DNA from: an uncultured Lachnospira sp.
GTDB lineage: Bacteria > Bacillota > Clostridia > Lachnospirales > Lachnospiraceae
DNA: 53,865 nt
Reading direction: 5' to 3'
NCBI GenBank assembly: GCA_946186125.1
Contig: CAMHLZ010000025.1
Location: 1 to 53,865, forward strand
A program made the translations under genes and the position numbers. Positions within the stretch are counted from its first letter, which is position 1, and the number at the start of each line of letters is the position of its first letter. The notes below the pieces were generated by a model that was not told the DNA's origin, ran no database searches, and saw nothing but the letters and a program-made list of their open reading frames with translations. Shown here piece by piece: positions 46,466-53,865 of the stretch.

Positions 46466-47830
46466 ATGGCAAAAGGAAGAGATACGAAATTCTTTTGCAA
46501 GGAGTGTGGTTATGAATCAGCAAAGTGGCTTGGACAGTGTCCGGGTTGCAGAGAGTGGAATACTTTTGTAGAGGAGCCGGCTGGGAATAAAAAATCCCCA
46601 GCCGGAATTTCTATTCAAAAAGAAGCATCAAAACCAACCCTGTTAAAAGATATTTCCATGGAAGATGAAGAACGTATTAATACGAATATAGATGAGTTAG
46701 ACAGAGTGCTTGGTGGCGGAATCGTTGAAGGTGAACTGGTATTGGTAGGCGGAGACCCGGGAATAGGAAAGTCCACGTTGCTGCTTCAAATGTGCAGAAA
46801 TCTTGCTAACGATGTGCAGAAAAAGGTTCTGTATATTTCCGGCGAAGAGTCTTTAAAACAGGTCAAACTAAGAGCTCTGCGTATAGGAAATATTGACGAA
46901 CATTTTAAATTATTTTGCGAAACAAACTTAAACAGAATTAAGGATGTCGTAACAGAAGAAAATCCTGATGTAGTCATTATAGACTCTATTCAGACTATGA
47001 TTTGTGAAGAAGTAACATCTTCGGCAGGCAGCGTGAGTCAGGTCAGGGAATCGACCAACATTTTATTACAATTGGCAAAAGGACTTGGTATTGCCATATT
47101 TATCGTTGGACATGTTACAAAGGAAGGCGTAGTTGCAGGTCCAAGGGTTCTTGAACACATGGTTGACACGGTGTTGTATTTTGAAGGCGACAGGCATGCT
47201 GCATATAGAATCTTGCGTGCCGTAAAGAACAGATTTGGCTCTACTGACGAGATAGGTGTATTCGAGATGCGACAGGACGGCTTGAAGGAAGTGGCTAATC
47301 CCTCTGAGTATATGCTCCAGGGTCGCCCTGAAAATGTATCCGGCACAGTAACATCCTGCTCTGTAGAAGGGACAAGACCAATCCTTATAGAAATCCAGGC
47401 GTTACTTAGCAGGACAAACTTTGGACTGCCAAGGCGGACAACTGTCGGAGCTGACTTTAACCGTGTGAATCTTTTAATTGCCGTCCTTGAAAAGAAACTT
47501 GGAATCAAGCTGTATGAAAACGACGTATATATCAACATTGCCGGTGGTCTGAAGATTAACGAACCCGCCCTTGACCTTGGAATTGTCCTTGCCATTATAT
47601 CAGGCTACAAAGATAAGGTTATAGATTCCAAGACAATCGCATTTGGTGAAATTGGCTTATCCGGCGAGATAAGAAATGTAAGCATGGTTTTACAAAGGGT
47701 GCAGGAGGCAAAAAAACTTGGCTTTGAAACATGTATCATGCCAGAGGCATCATTAGAAATTGTAAAAAATGAAAGCGGTATAAAAATAATCGGGGTAAAA
47801 AATCTAAGAGATCTTATGAAACTTATATAA
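46466..47830 (+). CDS. radA: DNA repair protein RadA
   Basis: This is a 454-residue protein. The N-terminal zinc finger is FFCKECGYESAKWLGQCPGC. The RecA-like core has Walker A GGDPGIGKSTLL, IISGEES-like YISGEES and Walker B VVIIDSIQTM. The family motif KNRFGSTDEIGVF follows. A C-terminal Lon-protease-like domain (INIAGGLKINEPALDLGI) lacks protease function. RadA drives branch migration in recombination and repair. It is downstream of clpC as in the ctsR-clpC-radA clusters of Firmicutes. Confidence 0.97.
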   Translation: MAKGRDTKFFCKECGYESAKWLGQCPGCREWNTFVEEPAGNKKSPAGISIQKEASKPTLLKDISMEDEERINTNIDELDRVLGGGIVEGELVLVGGDPGIGKSTLLLQMCRNLANDVQKKVLYISGEESLKQVKLRALRIGNIDEHFKLFCETNLNRIKDVVTEENPDVVIIDSIQTMICEEVTSSAGSVSQVRESTNILLQLAKGLGIAIFIVGHVTKEGVVAGPRVLEHMVDTVLYFEGDRHAAYRILRAVKNRFGSTDEIGVFEMRQDGLKEVANPSEYMLQGRPENVSGTVTSCSVEGTRPILIEIQALLSRTNFGLPRRTTVGADFNRVNLLIAVLEKKLGIKLYENDVYINIAGGLKINEPALDLGIVLAIISGYKDKVIDSKTIAFGEIGLSGEIRNVSMVLQRVQEAKKLGFETCIMPEASLEIVKNESGIKIIGVKNLRDLMKLI

Positions 47831-47987
47831 AAATCATCACTTATACATTCAAATATTCTTTTGTAATTTCAAAAATGCCTGTACTGCTAAGTTCTGTTCG
47901 GAGAAATATGAACGCGGCAGTACATTGGTCGGCATATTACACACATTATTAAGTTTAATTTGGAAAAAAGCACTTAAAAAACCCTAA

Positions 47988-48477
47988 ATGCCAAAATGTG
48001 TGACAAGTCAAGGGTGCCGGAGTGAAAAGCAAGTAGAAAAAAACATATGAAAAAGCAAAAAGGCGAAAAAATATGACAAGTCAAGACGGCCGGCGTGAAA
48101 AGCAAGTAGAAAAAAGCATGTGAAAAAGCAAAAAGGCGAAAATATATGACAAGTGAAGACGGCCGGGTGGAAAAGCAAGTAGAAAAAAGCATATGAAAAA
48201 GCAAAAAGGCGAAAAAATATGACAAGTGTAGATGGCCTGGTGGAAAAGCAAGTAGAAAAAAACATATGAAAAAGCAAAAAGGCGAAAATATATGACAAGT
48301 GAAGACAGCCTGGTGGAAAAGCAAGTAGAAAAAAGCATATGAAAAAGCAAAAAGACGAAAATATATGACAAGTGAAGACGGCCTGGTGGAAAAGCAAGTA
48401 GAAAAAAAGCATATGAAAAAGCAAAAAGGCGAAAATATATGACAAGTCAAGACGGCCGGCGTGAAAAGCAAGTAAGA
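47988..48477 (+). repeat. 73-bp tandem repeat array encoding chained micro-ORFs
   Basis: Seven units start at 48001, 48074, 48147, 48220, 48293, 48366 and 48440; the first six periods are 73, 73, 73, 73, 73 and 74 bp, and the last unit is partial. Each full unit holds two short frames. One has 16 codons (MTSEDGRVEKQVEKSI-type) and ends TGA. The other has nine codons (MKKQKGENI) and starts within ATGA at the first stop; its own TGA overlaps the next unit's ATG. 51 + 30 - 8 = 73, so the period equals the two coupled frames. There are no unique spacers, so it is not CRISPR. There is no strong ribosome-binding site per unit. Long frames on the opposite strand reflect the repeat, not genes. Confidence 0.85.
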
Positions 48478-48510
48478 ATTAAAAAAATAGAAAGAAATGA
48501 GGGGTTATAA

Positions 48511-49305
48511 ATGAAAAATCTAGAAAGAGAACTAATCATAGATAAGTATAAAACAGAAGAATTATTAAAGAATGTTAATAATGAAATTAAAACACTCAAG
48601 CGCGACGATGCCAAAATTAGAGCATCATTTAACGGAAGTAGATTGCAGATGTATATAAAAGAATCAACAAATGAATCTGAAAGATATTTACCATTAGCTG
48701 AAAAAGACAGAGCCCAAAATATAGTTAAATCTGAATATTTATCTAAGGCTAAACTTGCTTTAGAAAAGAGAAATAAATTACTGGAAAAAGCTATAATTGA
48801 GTTGCAGAACACGAGTATTCAAAATGTGTACAAAAAAATGGGAAAAGGAAAACAAAGCTTACTCGAACCTATAGAAATAACAGATGAAGTATATAGAAGA
48901 AATTGGGAAAAGTGTGAATATGAGGGAAAACCGTTTATGGAGGGAACTGGTGAAATCTATACAGATAGGGGAGAAAGGGTAAGATCAAAATCTGAAAAGA
49001 TAATTGCAGATAAGCTATACAAGGAGAATATAGCATATAGATATGAGTATCCAGTTGCATTCTCTGAGATAACGCTGTATCCAGACTTTACAATATTAGA
49101 TGAAATCAATAGAAGGGAAATAATACTTGAGCATTTTGGCTTGATGGATAATGAAGAATATGTCAATAATGCACTTTCAAAAATACAGATATATGCAAGT
49201 GGCGGGTATATATTGGGCGATAATCTTTATATAACTATGGAAACAGCTTTAAGACCAATGGATAGTAGAATTCTAGATGGAATTATAAAAAAGATAAAAA
49301 AATAA
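48511..49305 (+). CDS. PD-(D/E)XK nuclease-like protein
   Basis: This is a 264-residue protein. The ATG at 48511 follows GAGGGGTTATAA. The N-terminal half is coiled-coil-like and charged (ELLKNVNNEIKTLKRDD). The C-terminal half resembles a PD-(D/E)XK nuclease: VRSKSEKIIADKLY (Glu), YEYPVAF, LYPDFTILD (Asp) and REIILEHFGLMDN (Glu before the core His-Phe-Gly). It is a familiar group of Firmicutes proteins of unknown role. It is isolated behind the tandem array, with a terminator ~100 bp downstream. A role in defence or DNA processing is only a guess. Confidence 0.75.
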   Translation: MKNLERELIIDKYKTEELLKNVNNEIKTLKRDDAKIRASFNGSRLQMYIKESTNESERYLPLAEKDRAQNIVKSEYLSKAKLALEKRNKLLEKAIIELQNTSIQNVYKKMGKGKQSLLEPIEITDEVYRRNWEKCEYEGKPFMEGTGEIYTDRGERVRSKSEKIIADKLYKENIAYRYEYPVAFSEITLYPDFTILDEINRREIILEHFGLMDNEEYVNNALSKIQIYASGGYILGDNLYITMETALRPMDSRILDGIIKKIKK

Positions 49306-49406
49306 GCTACATAGTATTGATTCAAAAAAACTTGTTAAGATTACAAATAAGCAACTAAAGGAAGTTCAGCCACTTTTCCGATGAGAGAGTTTGTCAAGTA
49401 AAATTT

Positions 49407-49430
49407 GGCGGTCAGTAATGACCGCCTTTC
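49407..49430 (+). terminator. Terminator after the nuclease-like gene
   Basis: Perfect 8-bp arms GGCGGTCA and TGACCGCC enclose GTAA and are followed by TTTC. Confidence 0.75.
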
Positions 49431-49511
49431 TGGTACAAGCTCCAAAAAAAACAAGGCATTTTAGAATAGAAAAAACAATTATATTACGAAATAGCAATTA
49501 TTTTAAGGGAA

Positions 49512-49541
49512 TTTACAAATAAGCAATAAAAGTGATATAAT
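49512..49541 (+). promoter_or_regulatory. Promoter upstream of the BIG2 protein region
   Basis: TTTACA (49512-49517), an 18-bp spacer and TATAAT (49536-49541). It would start a transcript with a 5' region of about 250 nt before the surface-protein ATG at 49804, passing an AAGGAG site at 49573 and small frames. Confidence 0.55.
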
Positions 49542-49623
49542 GTAGTAAATGTACATTGAAAACTAAATATCGAAGGAGTATGTTATGATTGAAAAAATTT
49601 TGAGTAAATATTGATGAATTTTA

Positions 49624-49728
49624 ATGTTTACGATGTTGACGGTTTTGTTTCTAACTTTATTCGCTTTTTATGGTATCAGTTGTGGAGTGTTATTTAGAAA
49701 CATTGGAAACATTTTAAAACATATGTAA
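49624..49728 (+). CDS. Possible 34-residue membrane peptide
   Basis: ATG 49624 to TAA 49728 encodes MFTMLTVLFLTLFAFYGISC and then a short basic tail. One hydrophobic helix fills most of it. The nearest good ribosome-binding site (AAGGAG at 49573) instead serves a nine-codon frame (MIEKILSKY), so translation may be by reinitiation or may not happen. Position on the promoter's transcript is the main support. Confidence 0.3.
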   Translation: MFTMLTVLFLTLFAFYGISCGVLFRNIGNILKHM

Positions 49729-49803
49729 AAAAGATTGTTTATAGCGATAATATAAAACAATATGAACAACAAAGTTCAAGTAATTGAAAGGAAGGTGCTT
49801 TTT

Positions 49804-51738
49804 ATGGGCAAGTTAATCAAAAAAATTACAATTTTAGCAACTTTATTAACATTTGCACTTGGAACTATTGTATATGCTGATGAGGAAGAAACCATCTCTG
49901 CAAACGAAGATAAGGAATTAGTTCTTTATAACGCTGACGGAGATATCAACGGAGACGGTGAAGAAGATCTATGGATTGGATTCAGATGGCTAGATGAAGA
50001 TGGTTATACTTGTTTTGATATTACTTATGCCGGAAAGACATTACAAGAACTTGAAGATGAAGGGTTTACTATTGAATATGCAAAAATTGATGAAAAAGCA
50101 TTTGTTACAACTGGATGGTTAAAACTAAACGATATTTTTGATTTTTTGAATCCTATATCTGGTATAGGATATAATATTTACAAAATTAGACTTCTTTATA
50201 ACGAAAATATTATATCAGTATCTGATTCATTTAGATACTCTTCAGAAAATCCAAATTTTCCAATTGCTATATCATCAACACCTTATTCTTATGATGATGC
50301 CAGCCTTGATGGAAAAAGTATAAAAATAACATTAAAATATGATGACTGTTTAGAACTAATAAATCCACAAGTTGATGCTTCAATATCTTTCAAACTTTAT
50401 TTATTCAGCCATGATCCAAAAGAAATGAATATTCAATATTCTATAACAAACTTTGAATATAAAAATCATTCAGAAACTGTAACAATTAACGAAGTTCCTT
50501 ACGATTTAAATTATTGCATAATAACATGTATTTGTAATTTCGGGCATATAAACAATTCTTATATAGAAAATGACAAGTTTTTATCACTATACGATATCAA
50601 CACATTTAACCTTATTGGAACAAATTACAATACAGAACCAAACACTGTAACATATACATTATATACTTACAAAGATCAATCAAAGAATCCTCAAAAAAAA
50701 GCAGTTATCACAGAACACACTAATTCTTTACCATTATCAGAATCTACTACTCTTAATGTAAACATTTTATCAGATGAAATTTCAGCTGATGATATAACAT
50801 TTGTAAGTAGTGATAATTCAATTGTAACTGTTGATGAAAATGGATTAGCTACTACTAACTCTGTTGGAACAGCATATATATATGCAGAAAGCAAAACTTC
50901 TGATGAAGTTTATGATTACTGTATTATAAATGTATATGATAGCAATGTATTAGTTCCTGTCTCATCTATTAAATTAAATACAGACTTTGTTACTTTACAG
51001 CCTGGAGATGAAACAAAAATGACAGCCACTGTATTACCAGAAAACAGCATCGATAAATCTGTAGTATGGTCAAGCAGTGATGTAAATGTTGCATATGTTT
51101 CACAAGACGGAACAGTTACGGCAGTATCAGAAGGAGAATGTACAATTACCTGTACCAGTCTCTATGATGAAAATATCACAGCTACTGTGGCGGTAAAAGT
51201 TAATTCACCGGCCATAAAAATATCAAAGATAACAGTAAGCGGCCAAAAGAGTGTTAATGCCGGCAAAAAATTCAGATTAAAAACAAGCATTTCTCCTGAA
51301 AATGCTACAAAAACAGACTTAAGCTATAAAAGCAGCAGCACAAAATACGCAACAGTAAATTCAAAAGGTGTAGTGACCACCAAAACAGCAGGAGCAGGAA
51401 AAACAGTAACGATAACAATCACAGCAAATGACGGAAGTAATGTGTCGGCAACTTATACATTTAAGATAAATCCGATAAAAGTTACAAGGATAAACCTTAC
51501 TGCATCAAAGACTTCTGTAAAAGCAGGTGCAAAACTAAAAATAAACGCAATAATAATGCCGTCAAATGCGACAGATAAAAGCGTAACATTTAAGCTAAGC
51601 AACACAAAATATGCAACAATCAATTCAAAAGGTGTCCTTACCGCGAAAAAAGCAGGAAAAGGTAAAAAGGTTAAAGTGACAGCCACTGCAAAGGACGGAA
51701 GCAAGGTAAAGGGAAGTATTACTATAAAGATTAAATAA
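49804..51738 (+). CDS. Secreted protein with three BIG2 (bacterial Ig-like) domains
   Basis: This is a 644-residue protein. The start at 49804 follows GGAAGGTGC. A signal peptide (KLIKKITILATLLTFALG to YADE) precedes an unrecognised N-terminal region of about 300 residues. An Ig-like part (DDITFVSSDNSIVTVDENG) follows, then BIG2 repeats beginning near SSIKLNTDFVTLQPGDET, ISKITVSGQKSVNAGKKF and VTRINLTASKTSVKAGAKL, each with the closing GKGKKVKVTATAKDGS-type strand. There is no LPXTG or obvious anchor. BIG2 proteins are surface adhesins or scaffolds. Codon use resembles other surface genes here. Confidence 0.88.
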   Translation: MGKLIKKITILATLLTFALGTIVYADEEETISANEDKELVLYNADGDINGDGEEDLWIGFRWLDEDGYTCFDITYAGKTLQELEDEGFTIEYAKIDEKAFVTTGWLKLNDIFDFLNPISGIGYNIYKIRLLYNENIISVSDSFRYSSENPNFPIAISSTPYSYDDASLDGKSIKITLKYDDCLELINPQVDASISFKLYLFSHDPKEMNIQYSITNFEYKNHSETVTINEVPYDLNYCIITCICNFGHINNSYIENDKFLSLYDINTFNLIGTNYNTEPNTVTYTLYTYKDQSKNPQKKAVITEHTNSLPLSESTTLNVNILSDEISADDITFVSSDNSIVTVDENGLATTNSVGTAYIYAESKTSDEVYDYCIINVYDSNVLVPVSSIKLNTDFVTLQPGDETKMTATVLPENSIDKSVVWSSSDVNVAYVSQDGTVTAVSEGECTITCTSLYDENITATVAVKVNSPAIKISKITVSGQKSVNAGKKFRLKTSISPENATKTDLSYKSSSTKYATVNSKGVVTTKTAGAGKTVTITITANDGSNVSATYTFKINPIKVTRINLTASKTSVKAGAKLKINAIIMPSNATDKSVTFKLSNTKYATINSKGVLTAKKAGKGKKVKVTATAKDGSKVKGSITIKIK

Positions 51739-51814
51739 TACTTAACTGACACATGCACTAAAAAAACATTTAGATTCATGACGTAAAATGAGTAAATGCA
51801 AAGATGATTTTTCA

Positions 51815-51907
51815 GGAAATCCCCCAATAGTATGTGGTTACAAACTATCGCCTGTGTACTAAAATATGGAAAACAAGTTTTAGTACGCAGGAAATTGTGG
51901 GGATGGA
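51815..51907 (+). ncRNA. Candidate structured RNA, three-way junction
   Basis: An outer stem pairs ATCCCC (51819-51824) plus AAT with ATT and GGGGAT (51894-51904). Inside it are hairpin A (ATAGT 51827-51831 with ACTAT 51844-51848) and hairpin B (CCTGTGTACTAAAA 51851-51864 with TTTTAGTACGCAGG 51878-51891), which has 14 pairs and one G-U that only RNA of this strand would tolerate. No gene overlaps it convincingly. The rest of the 440-bp gap (51739-52178) holds nothing I can name. Confidence 0.4.
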
Positions 51908-52178
51908 AGCAAAAAGATTTCTCGGCGTGATGGTATCAGGAACTTATTATCAATATACCAGACTGTGTTCTGACGTTCTAAAAAATTTTTGCCTTTTAAA
52001 AGTGAAGGTGTGAGAATTACTTCTTCAGTGGGTATTTCTCGTTTATTTAATGCTAACCGTTGCGGCAAAAAGAAAATGATTGTTACAAATAAAGTTATGT
52101 GGTACACAATATTACATGACTTGCCGGGATAGGAGATAAAAAATTATCAGTCGTCACACTGATAGGAAAGGAGCATTC

Positions 52179-52352
52179 ATGGAAGTAGTAAAAAGTATCG
52201 ATGATTTTAAGCGTTTTATAGAATTGAATAGAGATAAGCTGTATGCAAATGCTGAGAATGCAGACGATATATCTTTAGATGACGAGTGGATGCAGGAGAA
52301 TCAGTGGGATGAGGTTTATAAGCAAGAGGGGAAAAAAGATGGAAAAATATAA
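52179..52352 (+). CDS. Small antitoxin-like protein
   Basis: This is a 57-residue acidic protein. ATG 52179 follows AAAGGAGCATTC. It reads MEVVKSIDDFKRFIELNRDK and then an acidic stretch (NADDISLDDEWMQENQWDEV). Such short acidic proteins directly before a PemK/MazF-type gene are usually the antitoxin, whose unfolded tail blocks the toxin. The last 14 bases overlap the toxin start. No DNA-binding motif is obvious. Confidence 0.7.
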   Translation: MEVVKSIDDFKRFIELNRDKLYANAENADDISLDDEWMQENQWDEVYKQEGKKDGKI

Positions 52353-53178
52353 TTTAGGCGAAGTATGGTGGACTGAGTTTCCGTTTGAGGAAATAGATAT
52401 CACAAAACGCAGACCAGCTATTGTTATTGATGAAGATACCATTGCTGTTATTACTATGATGGTTACAAGTAAAGATAAGCAGAATCCATATAGTATAAAA
52501 ATTTATAACTGGCAGGCAGCCGGACTAACAAGAGAATCATGGGTAAGAATTGACAAAATTGTCCGTATGGATGAATGGCGAATGGAAAAGAAAATAGGAA
52601 ATCTGTCTAAGGATGATTTGTTGAAAATAAGTCAGTTGGTTGCAGAACATATATCAGGAAAATATCATGAGTTTTCGTTATTGGCTGTAACGAATGCGTC
52701 AGGCAAGTATTTGCAGGTTTATGATGAAAGATGGAAGTGTTGGTTATTTCCATATTATCGTACAGAGGAATCAAACAAGGAAAATATCGATAAGCATGCA
52801 AGTAATCTCCTTAAAATGGCTGTTACTACATCATATGTCGCTAATGCACCACATTGCAAATATTCACAGAGTGATATTGACCGAATTAACTGTAAACATG
52901 AAGTGGGGGATATCGTATTATCATCAGCTGAGAAAGCTGTTTTCGAAAGTGTATCAAAACATATCTGTTGTTACAGTGGAAAAATATTAGAAAAATTTAC
53001 ACACTCTGAATTACCATGGTTATTGGCACGAGGAGAACTTACGGAAACAGAGATATCGGATAGAGTGATTACAAAGGAGAGCATAGGAATGTATTTCAAC
53101 GGTGTGAAAGAAAAGTATAATATGCTTAATCCTAATGATATAAAAGAATATGCACAAACAATGTTTCAACAAATTTAG
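52339..53178 (+). CDS. PemK/MazF-like toxin with extra C-terminal NUDIX-like and Panacea-like regions
   Basis: This is a 279-residue protein. ATG 52339 follows GAGGGGAAAAAAG. Residues ~1-105 resemble a PemK/MazF toxin: NLGEVWWTEFPFEE, KRRPAIVIDEDT and WVRIDKIVRMDEWRM. MazF toxins alone are ~110 residues. Residues ~115-155 (LLAVTNASGKYLQVYDERWK, CWLFPYYRT) look NUDIX-like, of the sort seen with SMODS-associated systems. Residues ~205-279 (LSSAEKAVFESVSKH, FTHSELPWLLARGEL and ITKESIGMYF) resemble the C-terminal half of the Panacea (DUF4065) antitoxin domain. Both extra-domain calls are from memory and should be checked. A toxin joined to an antitoxin-type domain would be unusual. Confidence 0.75.
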   Translation: MEKYNLGEVWWTEFPFEEIDITKRRPAIVIDEDTIAVITMMVTSKDKQNPYSIKIYNWQAAGLTRESWVRIDKIVRMDEWRMEKKIGNLSKDDLLKISQLVAEHISGKYHEFSLLAVTNASGKYLQVYDERWKCWLFPYYRTEESNKENIDKHASNLLKMAVTTSYVANAPHCKYSQSDIDRINCKHEVGDIVLSSAEKAVFESVSKHICCYSGKILEKFTHSELPWLLARGELTETEISDRVITKESIGMYFNGVKEKYNMLNPNDIKEYAQTMFQQI

Positions 53179-53320
53179 GTGAAATAATTAGTAGTATTTA
53201 CAGTCAAATCATGTCGAAATCCTTTTTGCACAGTAATATCTGAAAAATGTATTCAGCATTATCACTCATTTGTCAATAAGAGTTAAAATGGGTGAGAACA
53301 AGCAAAATAAGAGTGAAAAA

Positions 53321-53487
53321 CTAGTATAGTCGTTTTTAAATACACCCACTTTATATTTGTCTATGATTCCATCTGCGGCGTTATCGTCAATCGACGTAGC
53401 CACCGGCTACGCCTCATTCCTCTGCCTTACAGAGTGAAATCATATCCACAATATAAAGTAGGGTTAATTTAAAACGACTATACTAGA
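53321..53487. mobile_element. MITE-like inverted-repeat element A
   Basis: A 167-bp element whose ends read CTAGTATAGTCGTTTT on one strand and the same on the other. Imperfect inverted repeats extend about 50 bp (ACTTTATATT and TGATTC are shared). CTAG occurs at both ends and could be a target duplication or part of the repeat. A GC-rich centre contains CGACGTAGCCACCGGCTACG. No transposase frame. Non-autonomous origin is inferred. Confidence 0.7.
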
Positions 53488-53518
53488 AATAGGCAGCAAA
53501 ATACTACACAGAAAAAAC

Positions 53519-53710
53519 TGTTACTATTCACAGCTCATCTCCCGACATTCGGATTTCCCGCTGCTTCGCAGCTCTCTCGGTGCTACGCACCTGAAATCCT
53601 CATTACGGGAGAGGTTCCTGCTTCACAGCCGATTACAGAAAATAAGCAGCTTCTAACGTGCAAGCACGACGAATCTGCTTATTTTCTGTAATCGGCTGTG
53701 AATAGTAACA
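53519..53710. mobile_element. MITE-like inverted-repeat element B with nested hairpins
   Basis: Perfect 16-bp ends TGTTACTATTCACAGC / GCTGTGAATAGTAACA enclose 192 bp. A perfect 24-bp hairpin lies inside (53626-53649 with 53675-53698). Another symmetric part pairs TCTCCCG with CGGGAGA and GGATTTC with GAAATCC, with two GC-rich small hairpins (GCTGCTTCGCAGC and GGTGCTACGCACC) between. No gene inside. It has the look of a multicopy chromosomal repeat. Confidence 0.75.
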
Positions 53711-53738
53711 AAAACTATAAAAAATTTCAAAAAAGTAG

Positions 53739-53767
53739 TTGACAATGTCGAAAAATGGTGGTATTCT
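53739..53767 (+). promoter_or_regulatory. Promoter 1 at the window end
   Basis: TTGACA (53739-53744), a 17-bp spacer and TATTCT (53762-53767), directed out of the window. Confidence 0.6.
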
Positions 53768-53773
53768 ATCATA

Positions 53774-53798
53774 GCTGTCTGAAAAACACGAAGACAGC
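53774..53798 (+). promoter_or_regulatory. Hairpin between two promoters
   Basis: GCTGTCT (53774-53780) pairs perfectly with AGACAGC (53792-53798). It lies just after promoter 1 and before promoter 2, so it could be a 5' structure or an operator. It is not followed by a T run. Confidence 0.4.
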
Positions 53799-53820
53799 AA
53801 ATAAAAAAATAAAAAAGTTG

Positions 53821-53849
53821 TTGACAAGCGCTTGAAGTTATGATAAACT
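53821..53849 (+). promoter_or_regulatory. Promoter 2 at the window end
   Basis: TTGACA (53821-53826), a 17-bp spacer and TAAACT (53844-53849). The gene it serves begins beyond the window. Confidence 0.6.
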
Positions 53850-53865
53850 ATAAAAGTTGCTGGTG

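Noticed and set aside
47974-48471. Long minus-strand reading frames in the tandem repeat
   Set aside because: All three minus-strand frames are open because the repeat lacks stops. The period is not a multiple of three, there are no starts with ribosome-binding sites, and the Phe/Cys-rich composition is artefactual.
48001-48477. CRISPR array
   Set aside because: The whole 73-bp unit repeats with no unique spacers and no cas genes nearby.
51880-52107. 75-residue minus-strand frame
   Set aside because: No ribosome-binding site, no recognisable domain, and it overlaps the predicted RNA stem.

Overview
The window is low-GC DNA with Gram-positive gene content: strong GGAGG ribosome-binding sites, TTGACA/TATAAT promoters, and ATT, TTG and GTG starts. 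The order infC-rpmI-rplT, dgt-dnaG-rpoD-trmK, rnpB, pyrC-pyrF-pyrK-pyrD, purE-purM-purN-purD and clpC-radA points to a Clostridia member, most likely a Lachnospiraceae gut bacterium. This assignment rests on gene content and order, not on a database match.

1-12.4 kb is an accessory polymorphic-toxin region. It opens with the 3' end of an RHS/YD-repeat toxin gene (RHS core, Hint domain, toxin tip) and its likely immunity gene. Displaced cassettes follow: a truncated Hint with a second tip and immunity gene; an IS110 element whose end abuts a headless ParB-like tip with its neighbour gene; four tandem paralogs of a DUF4259-like protein, each preceded by the same 127-bp palindrome; and a Hint pseudogene with a premature stop and another tip, followed by a frameshifted TPR-like gene. 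It ends in eroded palindrome and Hint scraps directly upstream of infC. The region reads as a store of alternative toxin tips and immunity genes, shaped by recombination inside the Hint coding sequence.

12.4-47.8 kb is mostly core chromosome. The infC-rpmI-rplT operon has a leader with a terminator and a possible anti-terminator. Three tRNA genes follow, then minus-strand genes for a secreted M60-like metallopeptidase, a DUF421 membrane protein and a large transglutaminase-like surface protein. On the plus strand are a membrane HD-GYP protein, deoD, dgt, dnaG, rpoD, trmK, a TGS-uridine kinase fusion, RNase P RNA, a DegV protein, a degenerate HD-GYP-like protein, pyrimidine genes (pyrC, F, K, D, E), small membrane proteins, purine genes (purE, M, N, D), a cohesin-like surface protein, a YtrA-type regulator, clpC, a small beta-rich protein and radA.

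47.8-53.9 kb is accessory again. It holds a 73-bp tandem repeat array whose units form a chain of tiny ATGA-overlapping reading frames, a PD-(D/E)XK-like nuclease, a BIG2 surface protein, a predicted three-way-junction RNA, an antitoxin/PemK-like pair in which the toxin carries extra C-terminal NUDIX-like and Panacea-like regions, two MITE-like inverted-repeat elements, and two promoters flanking a hairpin that point out of the window.

The least explained features are the palindrome-plus-gene array (6.2-10.7 kb), the coupled micro-ORF repeat (48.0-48.5 kb), the toxin fusion (52.2-53.2 kb) and the structured intergenic RNA (51.8 kb).
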